This document shows, one piece after another, positions 1 to 8,626 of a DNA stretch of 64,000 nucleotides. Every line of letters begins with the position of its first letter. The stretch's first letter is position 1. Both the position numbers and the translations under genes were made by a program. A model generated the notes under the pieces. That model was not told where the DNA came from, did not search any database, and saw nothing but the letters and a program-made list of their open reading frames with translations. The stretch lies in NCBI RefSeq assembly GCF_029285175.1, contig NZ_JABEDH010000003.1:124001-188000 (forward strand). Reading direction: 5' to 3'. This stretch comes from Sulfitobacter sp. M05. Lineage in GTDB: Bacteria > Pseudomonadota > Alphaproteobacteria > Rhodobacterales > Rhodobacteraceae.

Positions 1-1
1 C

Positions 2-394
2 ATGGTCGAGCAGAACCGGAATCTGGAAGAGGCTCTGGACATGATCGAACGCGCGGTCGCGGCAAGTCCGCAGTCGGGCTATATCGTTGATTCACTAGGC
101 TGGGTTCTGTACCGCATGGGCCGCTATGAGGAAGCGGTGGCCCATATGGAACGTGCGGTCGAATTGGTGGCGGTTGATCCGGTGGTGAACGACCACCTGG
201 GAGATGTCTATTGGGCGGTTGGTCGGCAACGCGAGGCCGAATTTCAATGGAGCCGCGCGCTGTCGTTCATTGATGAAAAAGACAATGAGAGCGAGGCAGA
301 CCCTGACCGTATCCGGCGCAAGCTCGAGATAGGGTTGGATCAGGTTCTGGCCGAAGAGGGGGCACCGCCTTTGAAGGTTGCCAATGACCTTTGA
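2..394 (+). CDS. TPR-repeat protein, C-terminal part (5' truncated by window)
   Basis: The reading frame is open to the left window edge, so the first Met at base 2 is probably internal and only the last ~130 residues are seen. Two tetratricopeptide repeats are recognisable (about residues 26-59 and 60-93), with the usual W-LG-Y and A-Y pattern (GWVLYRMGRYEEAV, LGDVYWAVGRQREA). TPR domains are protein-protein interaction scaffolds; no enzymatic role can be read from this part. The stop codon (392-394) overlaps the start region of ispE, so the two genes are probably co-transcribed. Confidence 0.85.
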   Translation: MVEQNRNLEEALDMIERAVAASPQSGYIVDSLGWVLYRMGRYEEAVAHMERAVELVAVDPVVNDHLGDVYWAVGRQREAEFQWSRALSFIDEKDNESEADPDRIRRKLEIGLDQVLAEEGAPPLKVANDL

Positions 395-1199
395 GGTCTT
401 TGCACCAGCGAAAATCAATCTGACACTGCATGTCACCGGACAACGGGAAGACGGGTATCATCTGCTTGATTCTATGGTGGTTTTTGCCGAGTTTGGGGAC
501 CGTTTGTGGTTCAGCCCGGAGCCGGATATCAGCCTTGATGTGACCGGCCCCTTTGCGCCGGGCGTACCGGTAGACGGTCGCAATCTGGTCTGGCAGGCGG
601 CTGAAATGGCCGGTTGGACGGGCCGGATCACGCTGGAGAAAAACCTGCCGCATGGTGCGGGCATAGGCGGCGGGTCTACCGATGCTGGCGCGACGTTGAA
701 TGCCTTGGGGTTTCAGGGGGGCACGGCCAGTCTGGGCGCTGATGTGCCGGTTTGTCAGCGGCAGGTGCCGACGCGGATGCAGGGCATAGGCGCGCAGTTA
801 ACAGCCATTAATGGTGTTCCCCAATGCTGGGCGGTTCTGGTCTGGCCGGGCGTTGGTGCTGCTACTCCGGATATCTTCAAGCGTTTGGAAAGAAAGAATA
901 ACCCGGCAATGCCCGAGATCCTGCCGACGTTTCAGGAACCACGTCAAATGATCCAGTGGTTGCAAGGGATGCGCAATGATCTGCAAGCGACCTGCGCGGG
1001 TTTTGTGCCAGAGGTCGCGCAGGCGTTGGAGGTCTTGAGCGCGTGCGAGGGGCTGGCGCTGGCCCGGATGTCTGGTTCGGGGTCTACCTGTTTTGGGCTG
1101 TTTAACAGCATGTCAGAGGCGCGCGCCGCTGCGGCGAAAATCGCCCATGCACGGCCTGACTGGTGGGTCAAATCCTGTGTGATTGGCGGCGCTAGTTGA
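384..1199 (+). CDS. ispE: 4-diphosphocytidyl-2-C-methyl-D-erythritol kinase
   Basis: GHMP-family kinase of the non-mevalonate (MEP) isoprenoid pathway; it phosphorylates the 2-hydroxyl of CDP-methylerythritol using ATP. The N-terminus has the family signature FAPAKINLTLHV with the expected Lys10, the glycine-rich ATP loop is LPHGAGIGGGSTDAG (about 89-102), and the catalytic Asp is in LGADVPVC (Asp120). A C-terminal glycine motif (MSGSGSTCFG) is present. I chose ATG 384, which overlaps the TPR stop, over a TTG at 378. At 271 residues it is slightly short: the segment between the ATP loop and LGADVPVC is compressed, but the frame is intact and all key residues remain. The 3' end overlaps the convergent polyprenyl synthase gene by 8 bp. 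Confidence 0.93.
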   Translation: MTFEVFAPAKINLTLHVTGQREDGYHLLDSMVVFAEFGDRLWFSPEPDISLDVTGPFAPGVPVDGRNLVWQAAEMAGWTGRITLEKNLPHGAGIGGGSTDAGATLNALGFQGGTASLGADVPVCQRQVPTRMQGIGAQLTAINGVPQCWAVLVWPGVGAATPDIFKRLERKNNPAMPEILPTFQEPRQMIQWLQGMRNDLQATCAGFVPEVAQALEVLSACEGLALARMSGSGSTCFGLFNSMSEARAAAAKIAHARPDWWVKSCVIGGAS

Positions 1200-2190
1200 T
1201 CCTGCTGACCACGTAATCCGCGATATCAGACAGCATGTCCTTTACCTCGTGGTCTGGCAATACCGCCAGCGCGCCCTTGGCCTTTGCTGCCCAGGACAGG
1301 GCGTCATCCTTGGTGGCGGCCAGCGTCTGGTGTTTGTTCAAGAAGGTCAACGCCTGTTCCAGATCGCCGTCTTCCTGACGGCCCTTTTCAATTGTGCGCA
1401 CCCAGAATGCACGTTCGGCTTCGTCTGCTTTTGCAATGGCTTTGATCACTGGCAAGGTCAGCTTGCGTTCGCGGAAATCGTCACCGATGTTCTTGCCCGT
1501 CGCGCCGCTATCCCCTTGATAATCCAGCAAGTCGTCAACAATCTGAAACGCAATGCCCAAGGCATCGCCATAGTCGTAAAGCGCTTGAACCTCTGCGTCC
1601 GGCGCATCGGCGATGACGCCCCCCACCTGCGTCGCCGCAGAGAACAGAGCTGCGGTTTTGCCGCGTACAACCTGAAGATAAATGCTTTCGTCGGTGGCCA
1701 GATTCCGCGCCGCAGTAAGTTGCAGCACCTCACCTTCGGCGATGGTTGCCGCAGCGTTCGACAGAATCTGCATGACCAGCATGGAACCGGGTTCGGTCAT
1801 CAGCTGAAAAGAGCGCGCAAACAGGTAGTCCCCAACAAGTACAGAAGACTGGTTGTCCCACAGCAGATTTGCCGTCGGACGGCCCCGGCGCTGATCACTT
1901 TCATCGACGACATCATCATGCAGCAGCGTCGCCGTGTGAATAAATTCAACTGTTGCGGCCAGATGGACATGATATGGCCCGCCATAGCCACACATCCGCG
2001 CCGCCGCGAGGGTTAGCATCGGGCGCAGACGTTTGCCGCCGGCCTCGACCAGATGGGCTGTCACTTCGGGAATTCGCGGCGCATGTTTCGACGCCATGCG
2101 CTCTCGAATAAGGGTACTCACCGCAGCCATATCATCGGTCAGAAAAGCCGCCAGCCGTTCGTGTGGTTTTACACTTGCATCATCGTTCAT
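1192..2190 (-). CDS. ispB: Polyprenyl (octaprenyl/decaprenyl-type) diphosphate synthase
   Basis: Trans-isoprenyl diphosphate synthase that adds isopentenyl diphosphate units to build the long ubiquinone side chain. Both aspartate-rich motifs are present: LLHDDVVDES (first DDxxD) and IVDDLLDYQGD (second DDxxD), with GGKRLRP upstream for substrate phosphate binding. The length (332 residues) fits the long-chain quinone class rather than the ~300-residue farnesyl class; the exact chain length cannot be read. The start is placed at ATG 2190 (MNDDAS), because the upstream extension to 2250 lacks family similarity. It lies convergent to ispE and divergent from the DUF2007 gene, so two isoprenoid genes sit side by side. 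Confidence 0.9.
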   Translation of the reverse strand: MNDDASVKPHERLAAFLTDDMAAVSTLIRERMASKHAPRIPEVTAHLVEAGGKRLRPMLTLAAARMCGYGGPYHVHLAATVEFIHTATLLHDDVVDESDQRRGRPTANLLWDNQSSVLVGDYLFARSFQLMTEPGSMLVMQILSNAAATIAEGEVLQLTAARNLATDESIYLQVVRGKTAALFSAATQVGGVIADAPDAEVQALYDYGDALGIAFQIVDDLLDYQGDSGATGKNIGDDFRERKLTLPVIKAIAKADEAERAFWVRTIEKGRQEDGDLEQALTFLNKHQTLAATKDDALSWAAKAKGALAVLPDHEVKDMLSDIADYVVSRIN

Positions 2191-2259
2191 CAAGACGATC
2201 CCATTTCCCGCCCCGCAAAGAGGCTCGACAATCTGGCCGAACTGGCCCACACCTTTGAT

Positions 2260-2475
2260 ATGAAGGAACTTTTACGCACAACAGACATGACAGTTATCGC
2301 CTTTGCTCAAGCCCTTCTTGAGGGTGAGGATATAGCCTGCTTCGCAATGGACGTAAATATGAGCGCGCTGGAGGGTGGCATTGGAATTTTCCCGCGCCGG
2401 TTGATGGTTCATCCTGACAATCACGGTGCGGCTGAACGGGTGTTGCTGGACAATGACATCCCCCTCGGGCGTTAA
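2260..2475 (+). CDS. DUF2007 family small protein
   Basis: A 71-residue protein starting MKELLRTTDMTVIAFAQALL, matching the DUF2007 pattern of a small ferredoxin-like-fold protein often annotated as a putative signal-transducing protein. The typical early segment (switch to A-LL-EGEDI) and the C-terminal VLLDNDIPLG are visible. No catalytic residues can be proposed. It is 8 bp upstream of the methyltransferase gene in the same direction, an arrangement compatible with an operon. The longer frame beginning at 2053 is the antisense shadow of the polyprenyl synthase gene, so ATG 2260 is the start. Confidence 0.78.
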   Translation: MKELLRTTDMTVIAFAQALLEGEDIACFAMDVNMSALEGGIGIFPRRLMVHPDNHGAAERVLLDNDIPLGR

Positions 2476-2483
2476 GCGCGATT

Positions 2484-3236
2484 ATGGGGCGATCTGATCA
2501 AGACGCGATCACCCGTGATGCTTTCCTTGGCGGGCGGCTTCACCTGCTCCAGCCCGCGCAGGGGTATCGCGCCGGTCTTGATGCTGTCCTGTTAAGCGCT
2601 TGCGTTCAGGCGGAAAAAGGCCAGCGGGTGCTTGAGCTGGGCTGTGGTGTCGGGGCGGCCATCCTGTGTCTTGGCTGCCGGGTGCCGGGGCTGGAATTAA
2701 CCGGGATTGAGCGGGAAGCGGGGTATGCGGCGCTGGCCCGTCAAAATGGCGGCGCAGCGCTTGAGGTGGTTGAAGCGGATTTGACGGATTTGCCATTGCC
2801 GTTACGTCAGCGACAATTTGACCACGTTCTTGCGAATCCGCCGTATTTTGACCGGCGTGCATCGGTGGCTTCTGATGATCCGGCACGTGAGGCTGCGCAT
2901 GGGGCGCAAACGCCCTTGGCAAAATGGGTCAAAACCGCAGCAAAACGGTTGGCCCCCAAAGGATATGCGCATTTCATTCATCTGACGGAACATCTGCCGG
3001 AAATCCTTGCTGCTTTGCCGCATGAGATGGGCAGTGTTGAGGTCTTACCGCTGGCGGCGCGAGCGGGGCGGGCACCGGACCGGTTCATTCTGCGGGCCCG
3101 TAAAAACGGGCGTGGGGCATTCAAGCTGAATGCCCCGCTGATTATGCACCAAGGGGCGCGTCATGTTGAGGATGGAGATACCTATGTGCCGGTCGTCAGG
3201 GCGGCGCTGCGCGACGGCGCTGCGCTGGTGTTTTAG
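2484..3236 (+). CDS. SAM-dependent methyltransferase, TrmN6-like (tRNA1(Val) adenine-N6)
   Basis: Class I methyltransferase of 250 residues. The SAM-binding motif I is VLELGCGVGAA (about 49-59) and the amino-methyltransferase motif IV is NPPY (118-121), typical of enzymes that methylate exocyclic amines of adenine, glutamine or guanine. The N-terminal LLQPAQGYRAGLDAVLL resembles the TrmN6/YfiC family, which makes m6A37 in tRNA-Val. The exact substrate is inference; a related YfiC-like protein of other specificity is the alternative. It is in likely operon with the DUF2007 gene (8 bp gap). Confidence 0.85.
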   Translation: MGRSDQDAITRDAFLGGRLHLLQPAQGYRAGLDAVLLSACVQAEKGQRVLELGCGVGAAILCLGCRVPGLELTGIEREAGYAALARQNGGAALEVVEADLTDLPLPLRQRQFDHVLANPPYFDRRASVASDDPAREAAHGAQTPLAKWVKTAAKRLAPKGYAHFIHLTEHLPEILAALPHEMGSVEVLPLAARAGRAPDRFILRARKNGRGAFKLNAPLIMHQGARHVEDGDTYVPVVRAALRDGAALVF

Positions 3237-3345
3237 GCGGGGTTAAGCGGTTGTTTACCCAACTTGTGGTTATGCTGCGCGGCGGCGTGACAGAACTGCG
3301 AATCTGTGATTCACTCAAGGTTCAACATTCATCAAGGAGGACTAT

Positions 3346-3510
3346 ATGGCTTTTGACGCACGTCTGGAGACCCTCAAGCGGAAACACCACGAGATGAGCG
3401 AAGCGGTTGAAACCGCGCAACGCGCACCGGGTTATGATGATCTGCAAGTTGCGACGATGAAGAAAGAGAAATTGCGTCTGAAAGAGGAAATCACGCGGTT
3501 GTCGAGCTAA
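3346..3510 (+). CDS. DUF465 (YdcH-like) small protein
   Basis: A 54-residue charged helical protein (MAFDARLETLKRKHHEMSEA at the N-terminus) with the DUF465 pattern: H-x2-L/M-x-AV-x8 P and a C-terminal KKEKLRLKEEI. A strong ribosome binding site AAGGAGG lies at 3334-3340, six bases before the ATG, which supports real translation despite the small size. Function of the family is unknown; it forms a helical hairpin. A second DUF465 gene is present at 54370-54594. Confidence 0.85.
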   Translation: MAFDARLETLKRKHHEMSEAVETAQRAPGYDDLQVATMKKEKLRLKEEITRLSS

Positions 3511-3511
3511 C

Positions 3512-4375
3512 CTAGTTTTTTAAACTCGCGCGCGCGGCGACAAACGCCCCGCCCGTAACTAAAACGGCCGCCCAAAGCAGTGTAAAGCTTGGGGCGGCCA
3601 CGCCAGCAAGCACAAGAACAAGAGTAGACAGCAGCGGTGCTGCGTAAGAGCTGGTGCCCAGCAGCTGGATGTCCCCCTGTTTAACGCCGATATCCCAGAC
3701 AAAGAAGGCCAGCCCGACCGGCCCGAGGCCCAGGCCGATGACAGAGGCCCAACCAAGGGCGGTTTCTGGCCAAACGGTTTCTTCAAATACCAGATGAAGA
3801 GGGAGAGACAGGCCCGCAGTTGCCAGACAGAAGACAGCAACCGTCGCCGTCGGAGCGTTGCCGACAAGGCGGGACAGCACTGAATAACCAGACCACGTCA
3901 GCGCGCAAAGCAAGGCAAGACCATAGCCTATGAGGTATTCAGTCGAAAATGCGGTTCCACCGCCCATGATGATCAGCGCGGCCCCGGCAAACCCAATAGC
4001 GGCCCCGATCACATGCCCGGCCATCAAGCGTTCACCAGGCAAAAGACCAGAAAACACGACAATTAACAGCGGCCAAAGATAGGCGATCAAACCTGCCTCG
4101 GCGGCGGGGGCCAGACGCAGGGCGGAAAAATAAAGCGCGTGATAGCCAAAAAGACCAATTGTGCCAAAGGCATATACCTTGAAAGGGACGGCGCGCAATG
4201 TCGGCAGGGCACCGTTGGATGCCGCCCAAATCAATCCCAATGTGCCGCCCATTGCAAAACAAAGCGTGTTTAGCAGCAATGGCGGCACGGGGGCCGACCC
4301 AACCGTGAACAATGCCAACAAGGCCCACAAAAGAACCGCGATAAAGCCGACGAAGGTGGCGCGTGTGCGTGTCAT
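3512..4375 (-). CDS. EamA/DMT-family inner-membrane exporter (YddG-like)
   Basis: A 287-residue protein with about ten hydrophobic segments in two homologous EamA halves, as in the drug/metabolite transporter superfamily. Segments such as GFIAVLLWALLALFTVG, GAAIGFAGAALIIMGGG and ASVIGLGLGPVGLAFFVWDI match members related to the aromatic amino acid exporter YddG; the substrate is not determinable. Its ATG overlaps the stop of the LysR regulator gene by 4 bp (4372-4375), so regulator and transporter are translationally coupled and the regulator probably senses a compound related to the exported substrate. It ends one base after the DUF465 stop, convergent. Confidence 0.87.
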   Translation of the reverse strand: MTRTRATFVGFIAVLLWALLALFTVGSAPVPPLLLNTLCFAMGGTLGLIWAASNGALPTLRAVPFKVYAFGTIGLFGYHALYFSALRLAPAAEAGLIAYLWPLLIVVFSGLLPGERLMAGHVIGAAIGFAGAALIIMGGGTAFSTEYLIGYGLALLCALTWSGYSVLSRLVGNAPTATVAVFCLATAGLSLPLHLVFEETVWPETALGWASVIGLGLGPVGLAFFVWDIGVKQGDIQLLGTSSYAAPLLSTLVLVLAGVAAPSFTLLWAAVLVTGGAFVAARASLKN

Positions 4376-5313
4376 TTCAAGGCAGGCCTTTTCAAGAGTG
4401 TCATTGCGTCCGCAATGGCCGCAGTTTTGTCTATTTCACGTAATATCCATTGTTTGAAGGCGTCAATCTGAGGCCGCGTTTCGGCCCCTTTTTGGCATAA
4501 AAACCGGAAGCGTGCGCCAGTATTGAGCGCTGTGCCGTAGGGGGCGACCAGCCGGCCTTCGGCCAGATCTTTGATCACCAGTGCCCGCCTGCCAAGGGCA
4601 ACGCCAATGCCAGCAAGCGCGGCGTCCAGCGCATGGTCACCTTGTGAAAAACGCGGGCCGTTAGGGATCAGCGGTGGCAGGTTCATCGCCGCGGCCCAAG
4701 CCGCCCAATCGGTTGGCGGGTCAAGGAAGTTTATTGATTCATCAACGATCAAAACCGCCTGTGCCAGATCGGCAGGGGTTGGATATTTCGCAGCCAGCTC
4801 AGGTACCATAACCGGCGTGACCCATTCTTCGGCCAAGGGCACCGCATAAAGGTCTGGGTCCGCCTGAAAACCAAAGCGAATTGCAACGTCGATGTCGTCC
4901 CGCACAAAATCCATCAACCGAAGCGAGGCTGAAAACCGCAGTTCGATTTCGGGGTGTTCCTGTGCAAACTCGAACAGTCGCGGGGCCAGCCATTTGGCGG
5001 TAAAGGCTGGGCCGGCCGTCACCGTCAGCGAATGATGATCCTGTGTTCGCTGCGCTGCGCGCCAGCCGTTTGTCAGGGTTTCGAAGGCTGCCTTGGCATC
5101 AGGGGCCAGCGCCCGTCCTGCATCTGTCAACTCAACAGCGCGGTTCAGGCGCCGAAAAAGCGGTGCCCCCAGATGGGCCTCCAGTGACTTGATCTGAAAC
5201 GACAAGGCGGCGGGCGTGACATTTAATTCTGCTGCCGCAGAGGCAAATGACATGTGGCGGGCGGCGGCGTCGAAGGCGCGTAGTGCGGTGAGTGGGGGGA
5301 GGGGAGCTGCCAT
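4372..5313 (-). CDS. LysR-type transcriptional regulator (GcvA-like)
   Basis: A 313-residue LysR regulator. The N-terminal winged helix starts PLPPLTALRAFDAAARHMSF, with the recognition helix around AAELNVTPAALSFQIKSLE, typical of the GcvA/AmpR branch. The rest is the periplasmic-binding-protein-like effector domain (about residues 90-295). It is the first gene of a two-gene unit with the DMT exporter downstream (4 bp overlap). An inverted repeat (GTTAAG-N5-CTTAAC) starts 6 bp upstream of the start codon and fits an autoregulatory T-N11-A site. Effector unknown. Confidence 0.9.
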   Translation of the reverse strand: MAAPLPPLTALRAFDAAARHMSFASAAAELNVTPAALSFQIKSLEAHLGAPLFRRLNRAVELTDAGRALAPDAKAAFETLTNGWRAAQRTQDHHSLTVTAGPAFTAKWLAPRLFEFAQEHPEIELRFSASLRLMDFVRDDIDVAIRFGFQADPDLYAVPLAEEWVTPVMVPELAAKYPTPADLAQAVLIVDESINFLDPPTDWAAWAAAMNLPPLIPNGPRFSQGDHALDAALAGIGVALGRRALVIKDLAEGRLVAPYGTALNTGARFRFLCQKGAETRPQIDAFKQWILREIDKTAAIADAMTLLKRPALK

Positions 5314-5318
5314 GTTCA

Positions 5319-5335
5319 GTTAAGTACAGCTTAAC
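5319..5335. promoter_or_regulatory. Inverted repeat, candidate LysR operator
   Basis: Perfect 6-bp inverted repeat GTTAAG-TACAG-CTTAAC immediately upstream of the LysR regulator start (5313). The T-N11-A core is the classic LysR-type binding site form. Assignment to the adjacent regulator is inference from position. Confidence 0.5.
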
Positions 5336-5431
5336 CGAAGTGTTGGAAAGTCTCGTTTGTCAGTCTGTGTGGCGCAGGTCATATTAAGGTCAGTTCAAAA
5401 ACACTTCGTTAGCTGCCAAAGGAGCTTTCCG

Positions 5432-5545
5432 ATGATTGAAGCCACTACAAACCCCGCTGCCCGCAAAGCGATGCAAAAAGCCCACGACGCGCGGGGGCAG
5501 GCGATGTCATCCGTTTGGGCGTGGCTGTTCCGGTCTTCCCGCTGA
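5432..5545 (+). CDS. Small hypothetical protein (37 aa)
   Basis: A 37-residue frame, MIEATTNPAARKAMQKAHDA onward, ending in a Trp-rich basic tail (VWAWLFRSSR). It has a good ribosome binding site (AAAGGAG, 5418-5424) at suitable distance and is followed by a strong hairpin terminator at 5577-5600, which together argue for a real short transcript. I do not recognise the family; it may be an amphipathic or membrane-associated small protein. It is transcribed divergently from the LysR regulator. Confidence 0.5.
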   Translation: MIEATTNPAARKAMQKAHDARGQAMSSVWAWLFRSSR

Positions 5546-5572
5546 CGCGCTGCAGAGCGTCTTACGGGATAA

Positions 5573-5604
5573 AAAAGGGCGGCTCACTCCTGAGCCGCCC
5601 TTTT
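5573..5604. terminator. Bidirectional rho-independent terminator
   Basis: Perfect 10-bp stem GGGCGGCTCA (5577-5586) and TGAGCCGCCC (5591-5600) with a 4-base loop, flanked by six A on the left and four T on the right. It serves the small gene on the plus strand and phaB on the minus strand (phaB stop at 5626). Confidence 0.88.
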
Positions 5605-5625
5605 ACATTTCAGATTTTCGACAAA

Positions 5626-6348
5626 TCAGACGAAGAATTGCGCTCCGTTGGCCGAGATTGTGGACCCGTTGATAAAGCCGGCGTCGTCGGCCACCAGGAA
5701 TTTCACGGCGCGGGCGATTTCTTCTGGCTCGCCCAGACGTCCGGCCGGTATTTGTGCGATGATGCTTTCGCGCACTTTTTCAGGCACAGCCATAACCATG
5801 TCGGTGCCGATATAGCCCGGGCAAATCGCGTTGGCGGTGATGTTTGCGCGGGCGCCTTCTTGTGCCAGTGACTTCACAATGCCCAGATCGCCGGCTTTGG
5901 TTGCCGCATAATTGACCTGTGCGAACTGACCTTTTTGACCATTGATCGAAGAGATGACGACAATGCGACCGAATTTGCGTTCGCGCATACCTGTCCAGAC
6001 AGGATGCACCGTGTTGAACACACCGGTTAGGTTGGTGTCGATCACCTCGTGCCACTGTTGTGGTGTCATTTTGTGGAAAGGGGCGTCGCGGGTGATGCCC
6101 GCGTTTGCCACCACGATCTCAACCGGGCCAAGATCCGCTTCGACCTGTTCGATGCCAGCCTTGGAGCTGTCATAATCCGCGACGTTCCACTTGTAGGTCT
6201 TAATTCCGGTTTCTGCGGTGAACGCTGCTGCGGCTTCGTCGTTGCCTGCGTAGGTTGCAGCGACGGTATAGCCTGCTTCCTTGAGTTCTTTAGAAATGGC
6301 GGCTCCGATGCCTCGGCTGCCTCCGGTAACAAGTGCGACACGGGACAT
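5626..6348 (-). CDS. phaB: Acetoacetyl-CoA reductase (NADPH-dependent)
   Basis: Short-chain dehydrogenase that reduces acetoacetyl-CoA to (R)-3-hydroxybutyryl-CoA, the second step of polyhydroxybutyrate synthesis. The cofactor motif is TGGSRGIG (8-15), NAG is at 82-84, and the catalytic Ser133/134, Tyr147 and Lys151 are in place (NYAATKAG). The segment SSINGQKGQFAQVNY is characteristic of PhaB rather than FabG. The length of 240 matches the family. It lies 74 bp downstream of phaA on the same strand, so the two form the standard phaAB pair; the polymerase gene phaC is not in this window. Confidence 0.93.
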   Translation of the reverse strand: MSRVALVTGGSRGIGAAISKELKEAGYTVAATYAGNDEAAAAFTAETGIKTYKWNVADYDSSKAGIEQVEADLGPVEIVVANAGITRDAPFHKMTPQQWHEVIDTNLTGVFNTVHPVWTGMRERKFGRIVVISSINGQKGQFAQVNYAATKAGDLGIVKSLAQEGARANITANAICPGYIGTDMVMAVPEKVRESIIAQIPAGRLGEPEEIARAVKFLVADDAGFINGSTISANGAQFFV

Positions 6349-6422
6349 AAGTTTCCTCCGGTTGGGTTCGTTTATTGCTATTCAAAAAGTTGGCGCGCAA
6401 TTTTATTGCGCGCCCAATCTTC

Positions 6423-7598
6423 TTAAGCGCGCTCTACGCACATAGCAACACCCATGCCGCCGCCAATGCACAATGTGGCGAGACCTTTCTTAACGCCACG
6501 CCGCTTCATTTCGAACAACAGGGTGTTCAGGATGCGTGCGCCGGATGCGCCGATGGGATGGCCGATGGCGATGGCACCGCCGTTTACATTGACGATGGCC
6601 GGATCCCAGCCCATGTCCTTGTTGACGGCGCAGGCTTGTGCGGCAAAGGCTTCGTTGGCTTCAACCAGATCAAGGTCTTCAGCCTTCCAACCGGCCTTTT
6701 CCAGCGCTTTGCGTGATGCATAGATCGGTCCAACGCCCATGATCGACGGATCAAGGCCGGCAGTGGCATAGGAGGCGATGCGGGCCAGTGGTTCGATGCC
6801 GCGTTTTTCTGCTTCTTCTGCGGACATTAGCAGGGCACCAGCGGCTCCATCGTTTAGGCCAGAGGCATTGGCCGCCGTGACAGAGCCGTCCTTGGCAAAT
6901 GCCGGACGCAGTTTCTGCATTGCGTCCATTGTCGCGCCGTGACGGATGTATTCATCTGCGTCGACGATCGTGTCGCCGCGGCGGCCCGGTACCGTATAGG
7001 CCATGATCTCGTCCGCGAATTTGCCGGCTTTCTGGGCGGCTTCGGCCTTATTTTGCGAGGCCACGGCAAATTCATCCTGCTGTTCGCGGCTGATCTGCCA
7101 TTTTTCAGCAACGTTTTCCGCGGTCTGCCCCATGTGGTAGCCATTGAATGCATCCCACAGACCATCTTTGATCATGGTGTCGATCAGTTTCATGTCGCCC
7201 ATCTTTTGACCAGCCCGCATCGCTTGAGCATGGGGGGACATGGTCATGTTTTCCTGACCACCAGCCGCAACGATAGAGGCATCGCCCAGCTGGATGTGCT
7301 GTGCGGCAAGGGCCACAGCGCGCAAGCCAGAGCCGCACACCTGGTTGATCGACCAAGCAGATGATTCTTGAGGGAACCCGGCGTTGATATGGGCCTGACG
7401 GGCGGGGTTCTGGCCTTGGGCCGCGGTCAAAACCTGACCCAAAATCGTCTCGGAGACTTCCGACGGATCTACACCGGCGCGGGCCACGAGTTCTTTTAAA
7501 ACGGCAGCACCCAAATCATGAGCGGGGGTATTCGCGAAAGCCCCTCCAAAGCTGCCCACAGCGGTCCGTGCAGCAGATGCGATGACGACATTGGTCAT
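6423..7598 (-). CDS. phaA: Acetyl-CoA acetyltransferase (beta-ketothiolase)
   Basis: Thiolase that condenses two acetyl-CoA to acetoacetyl-CoA. The length (391) is standard. Active-site residues are visible: nucleophilic Cys88 in [11 protein letters not shown], His347 in [10 protein letters not shown], and Cys377 in LCIGGGMG. It is the promoter-proximal gene of the phaA-phaB pair. A purine-rich ribosome binding site (AGAGGAACG on the minus strand) precedes the start. It can also run in the thiolytic direction during PHB breakdown or ketone use. Confidence 0.95.
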   Translation of the reverse strand: MTNVVIASAARTAVGSFGGAFANTPAHDLGAAVLKELVARAGVDPSEVSETILGQVLTAAQGQNPARQAHINAGFPQESSAWSINQVCGSGLRAVALAAQHIQLGDASIVAAGGQENMTMSPHAQAMRAGQKMGDMKLIDTMIKDGLWDAFNGYHMGQTAENVAEKWQISREQQDEFAVASQNKAEAAQKAGKFADEIMAYTVPGRRGDTIVDADEYIRHGATMDAMQKLRPAFAKDGSVTAANASGLNDGAAGALLMSAEEAEKRGIEPLARIASYATAGLDPSIMGVGPIYASRKALEKAGWKAEDLDLVEANEAFAAQACAVNKDMGWDPAIVNVNGGAIAIGHPIGASGARILNTLLFEMKRRGVKKGLATLCIGGGMGVAMCVERA

Positions 7599-7764
7599 TA
7601 ATAGCGTTCCTCTTCCAATGGCAGAGGAAAAAGTGACATTCCGGGCAATATCCGCTCAGAACGACTCCCCCACCTTCTGGGCAAGGTGATACAACATGGT
7701 ACACCGCGCGGCAACTAAGCCTCTGGTCGTGCTGAAATGGCAGAACTTATGGGAAGGTGCCGCT

Positions 7765-8604
7765 TTAGCCGGCCCGCTTGTTCCGGGATTGCAGCCAAGC
7801 GGGCCGTGTCGTTGGCGCACCAAATTGATACCCTTGCAGGCAATCAAACCCCAGTTCGGTCAAGAGGGCCGCATCTTCGGCGTTTTCGACAAACTCTGCC
7901 ACGGTCAGCATGTCGAAATGTTCAGCAATCGACAATAGCGCGGTGGTAATTACCCTGTTTTCAGGATTTTGCGCGATACCGTTGATAAACTGTCCGTCGA
8001 TCTTGACGATGTCAAAGTAGAAATCGCTGAAATAGCGGATCGCAGTAAAGCCGGCCCCGAAATCATCAAGGGCAAAGCAGACCCCCTTGGGCTGGAGGTC
8101 GTCCATAAAATCGACGACAAGTTCGGGCACCAGCATTGCCGAACTTTCGGTGATTTCAAGGATCAGCCGTTCGCCCAATGTCTTGTCCTGACGTAGGTGC
8201 CGGTTCAGCATTTTGGTCCAGCCACCATACCCGATAGAGCGTGCTGACATGTTGATCGACAGGCGCAGTCCCGGATTTGCACTTAGGGCTTGCAACCCCA
8301 TGCGCAGCGCCAAAACGTCAATTTCGCGCCCCAGCTCCGTGGCTTCGATGACGGGCATGAATTCGCCGGCTGGGATCACCCGCCCGGTCGCGTCAAGCAC
8401 ACGAATCAGCCCCTCGTAAAACGCGACCTTGTCGTGATTACTGGCCCGCATCACCGGCTGATAAGCCAGCAAGGTCTGCTTATGTGCAATTGCCTCTTTT
8501 ACCATGTCTATTGTCGTCTTGTCGCGTTGCGACACCGCATAATTCAGCGGATTGTCCGCCCCGGCGGGCAGATCGGCAATGCGGCGTTTAATGCGGCTGA
8601 CCAC
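7765..8604 (-). CDS. EAL-domain cyclic-di-GMP phosphodiesterase
   Basis: A 279-residue stand-alone EAL protein with no GGDEF or obvious sensor domain. Key elements are present: the signature Glu as FYEGLIR, the metal-binding Asn in LSINMS, Glu in LEITES, the DDFG loop (ALDDFGAGF), Lys in VKIDGQF, Glu in AEFVEN and Gln in LQGYQFG. The pattern suggests an active c-di-GMP hydrolase, though no assay can be inferred. The GTG at 8604 gives the longest frame; a start at ATG 8505 would remove ~33 non-conserved residues. A 7-bp inverted repeat (8627-8647) lies just upstream. It is divergent from tag. Confidence 0.88.
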   Translation of the reverse strand: MVSRIKRRIADLPAGADNPLNYAVSQRDKTTIDMVKEAIAHKQTLLAYQPVMRASNHDKVAFYEGLIRVLDATGRVIPAGEFMPVIEATELGREIDVLALRMGLQALSANPGLRLSINMSARSIGYGGWTKMLNRHLRQDKTLGERLILEITESSAMLVPELVVDFMDDLQPKGVCFALDDFGAGFTAIRYFSDFYFDIVKIDGQFINGIAQNPENRVITTALLSIAEHFDMLTVAEFVENAEDAALLTELGFDCLQGYQFGAPTTRPAWLQSRNKRAG

Positions 8605-8626
8605 GACAATTTACTTTCTTCAGTGA

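Noticed and set aside
378..383. TTG start for ispE two codons upstream of the ATG
   Set aside because: ATG at 384 gives the standard N-terminus with the family lysine at position 10.
670..760. Possible frameshift or deletion in ispE
   Set aside because: The region between the ATP loop and LGADVPVC is short, but the frame is continuous and all catalytic residues are kept.
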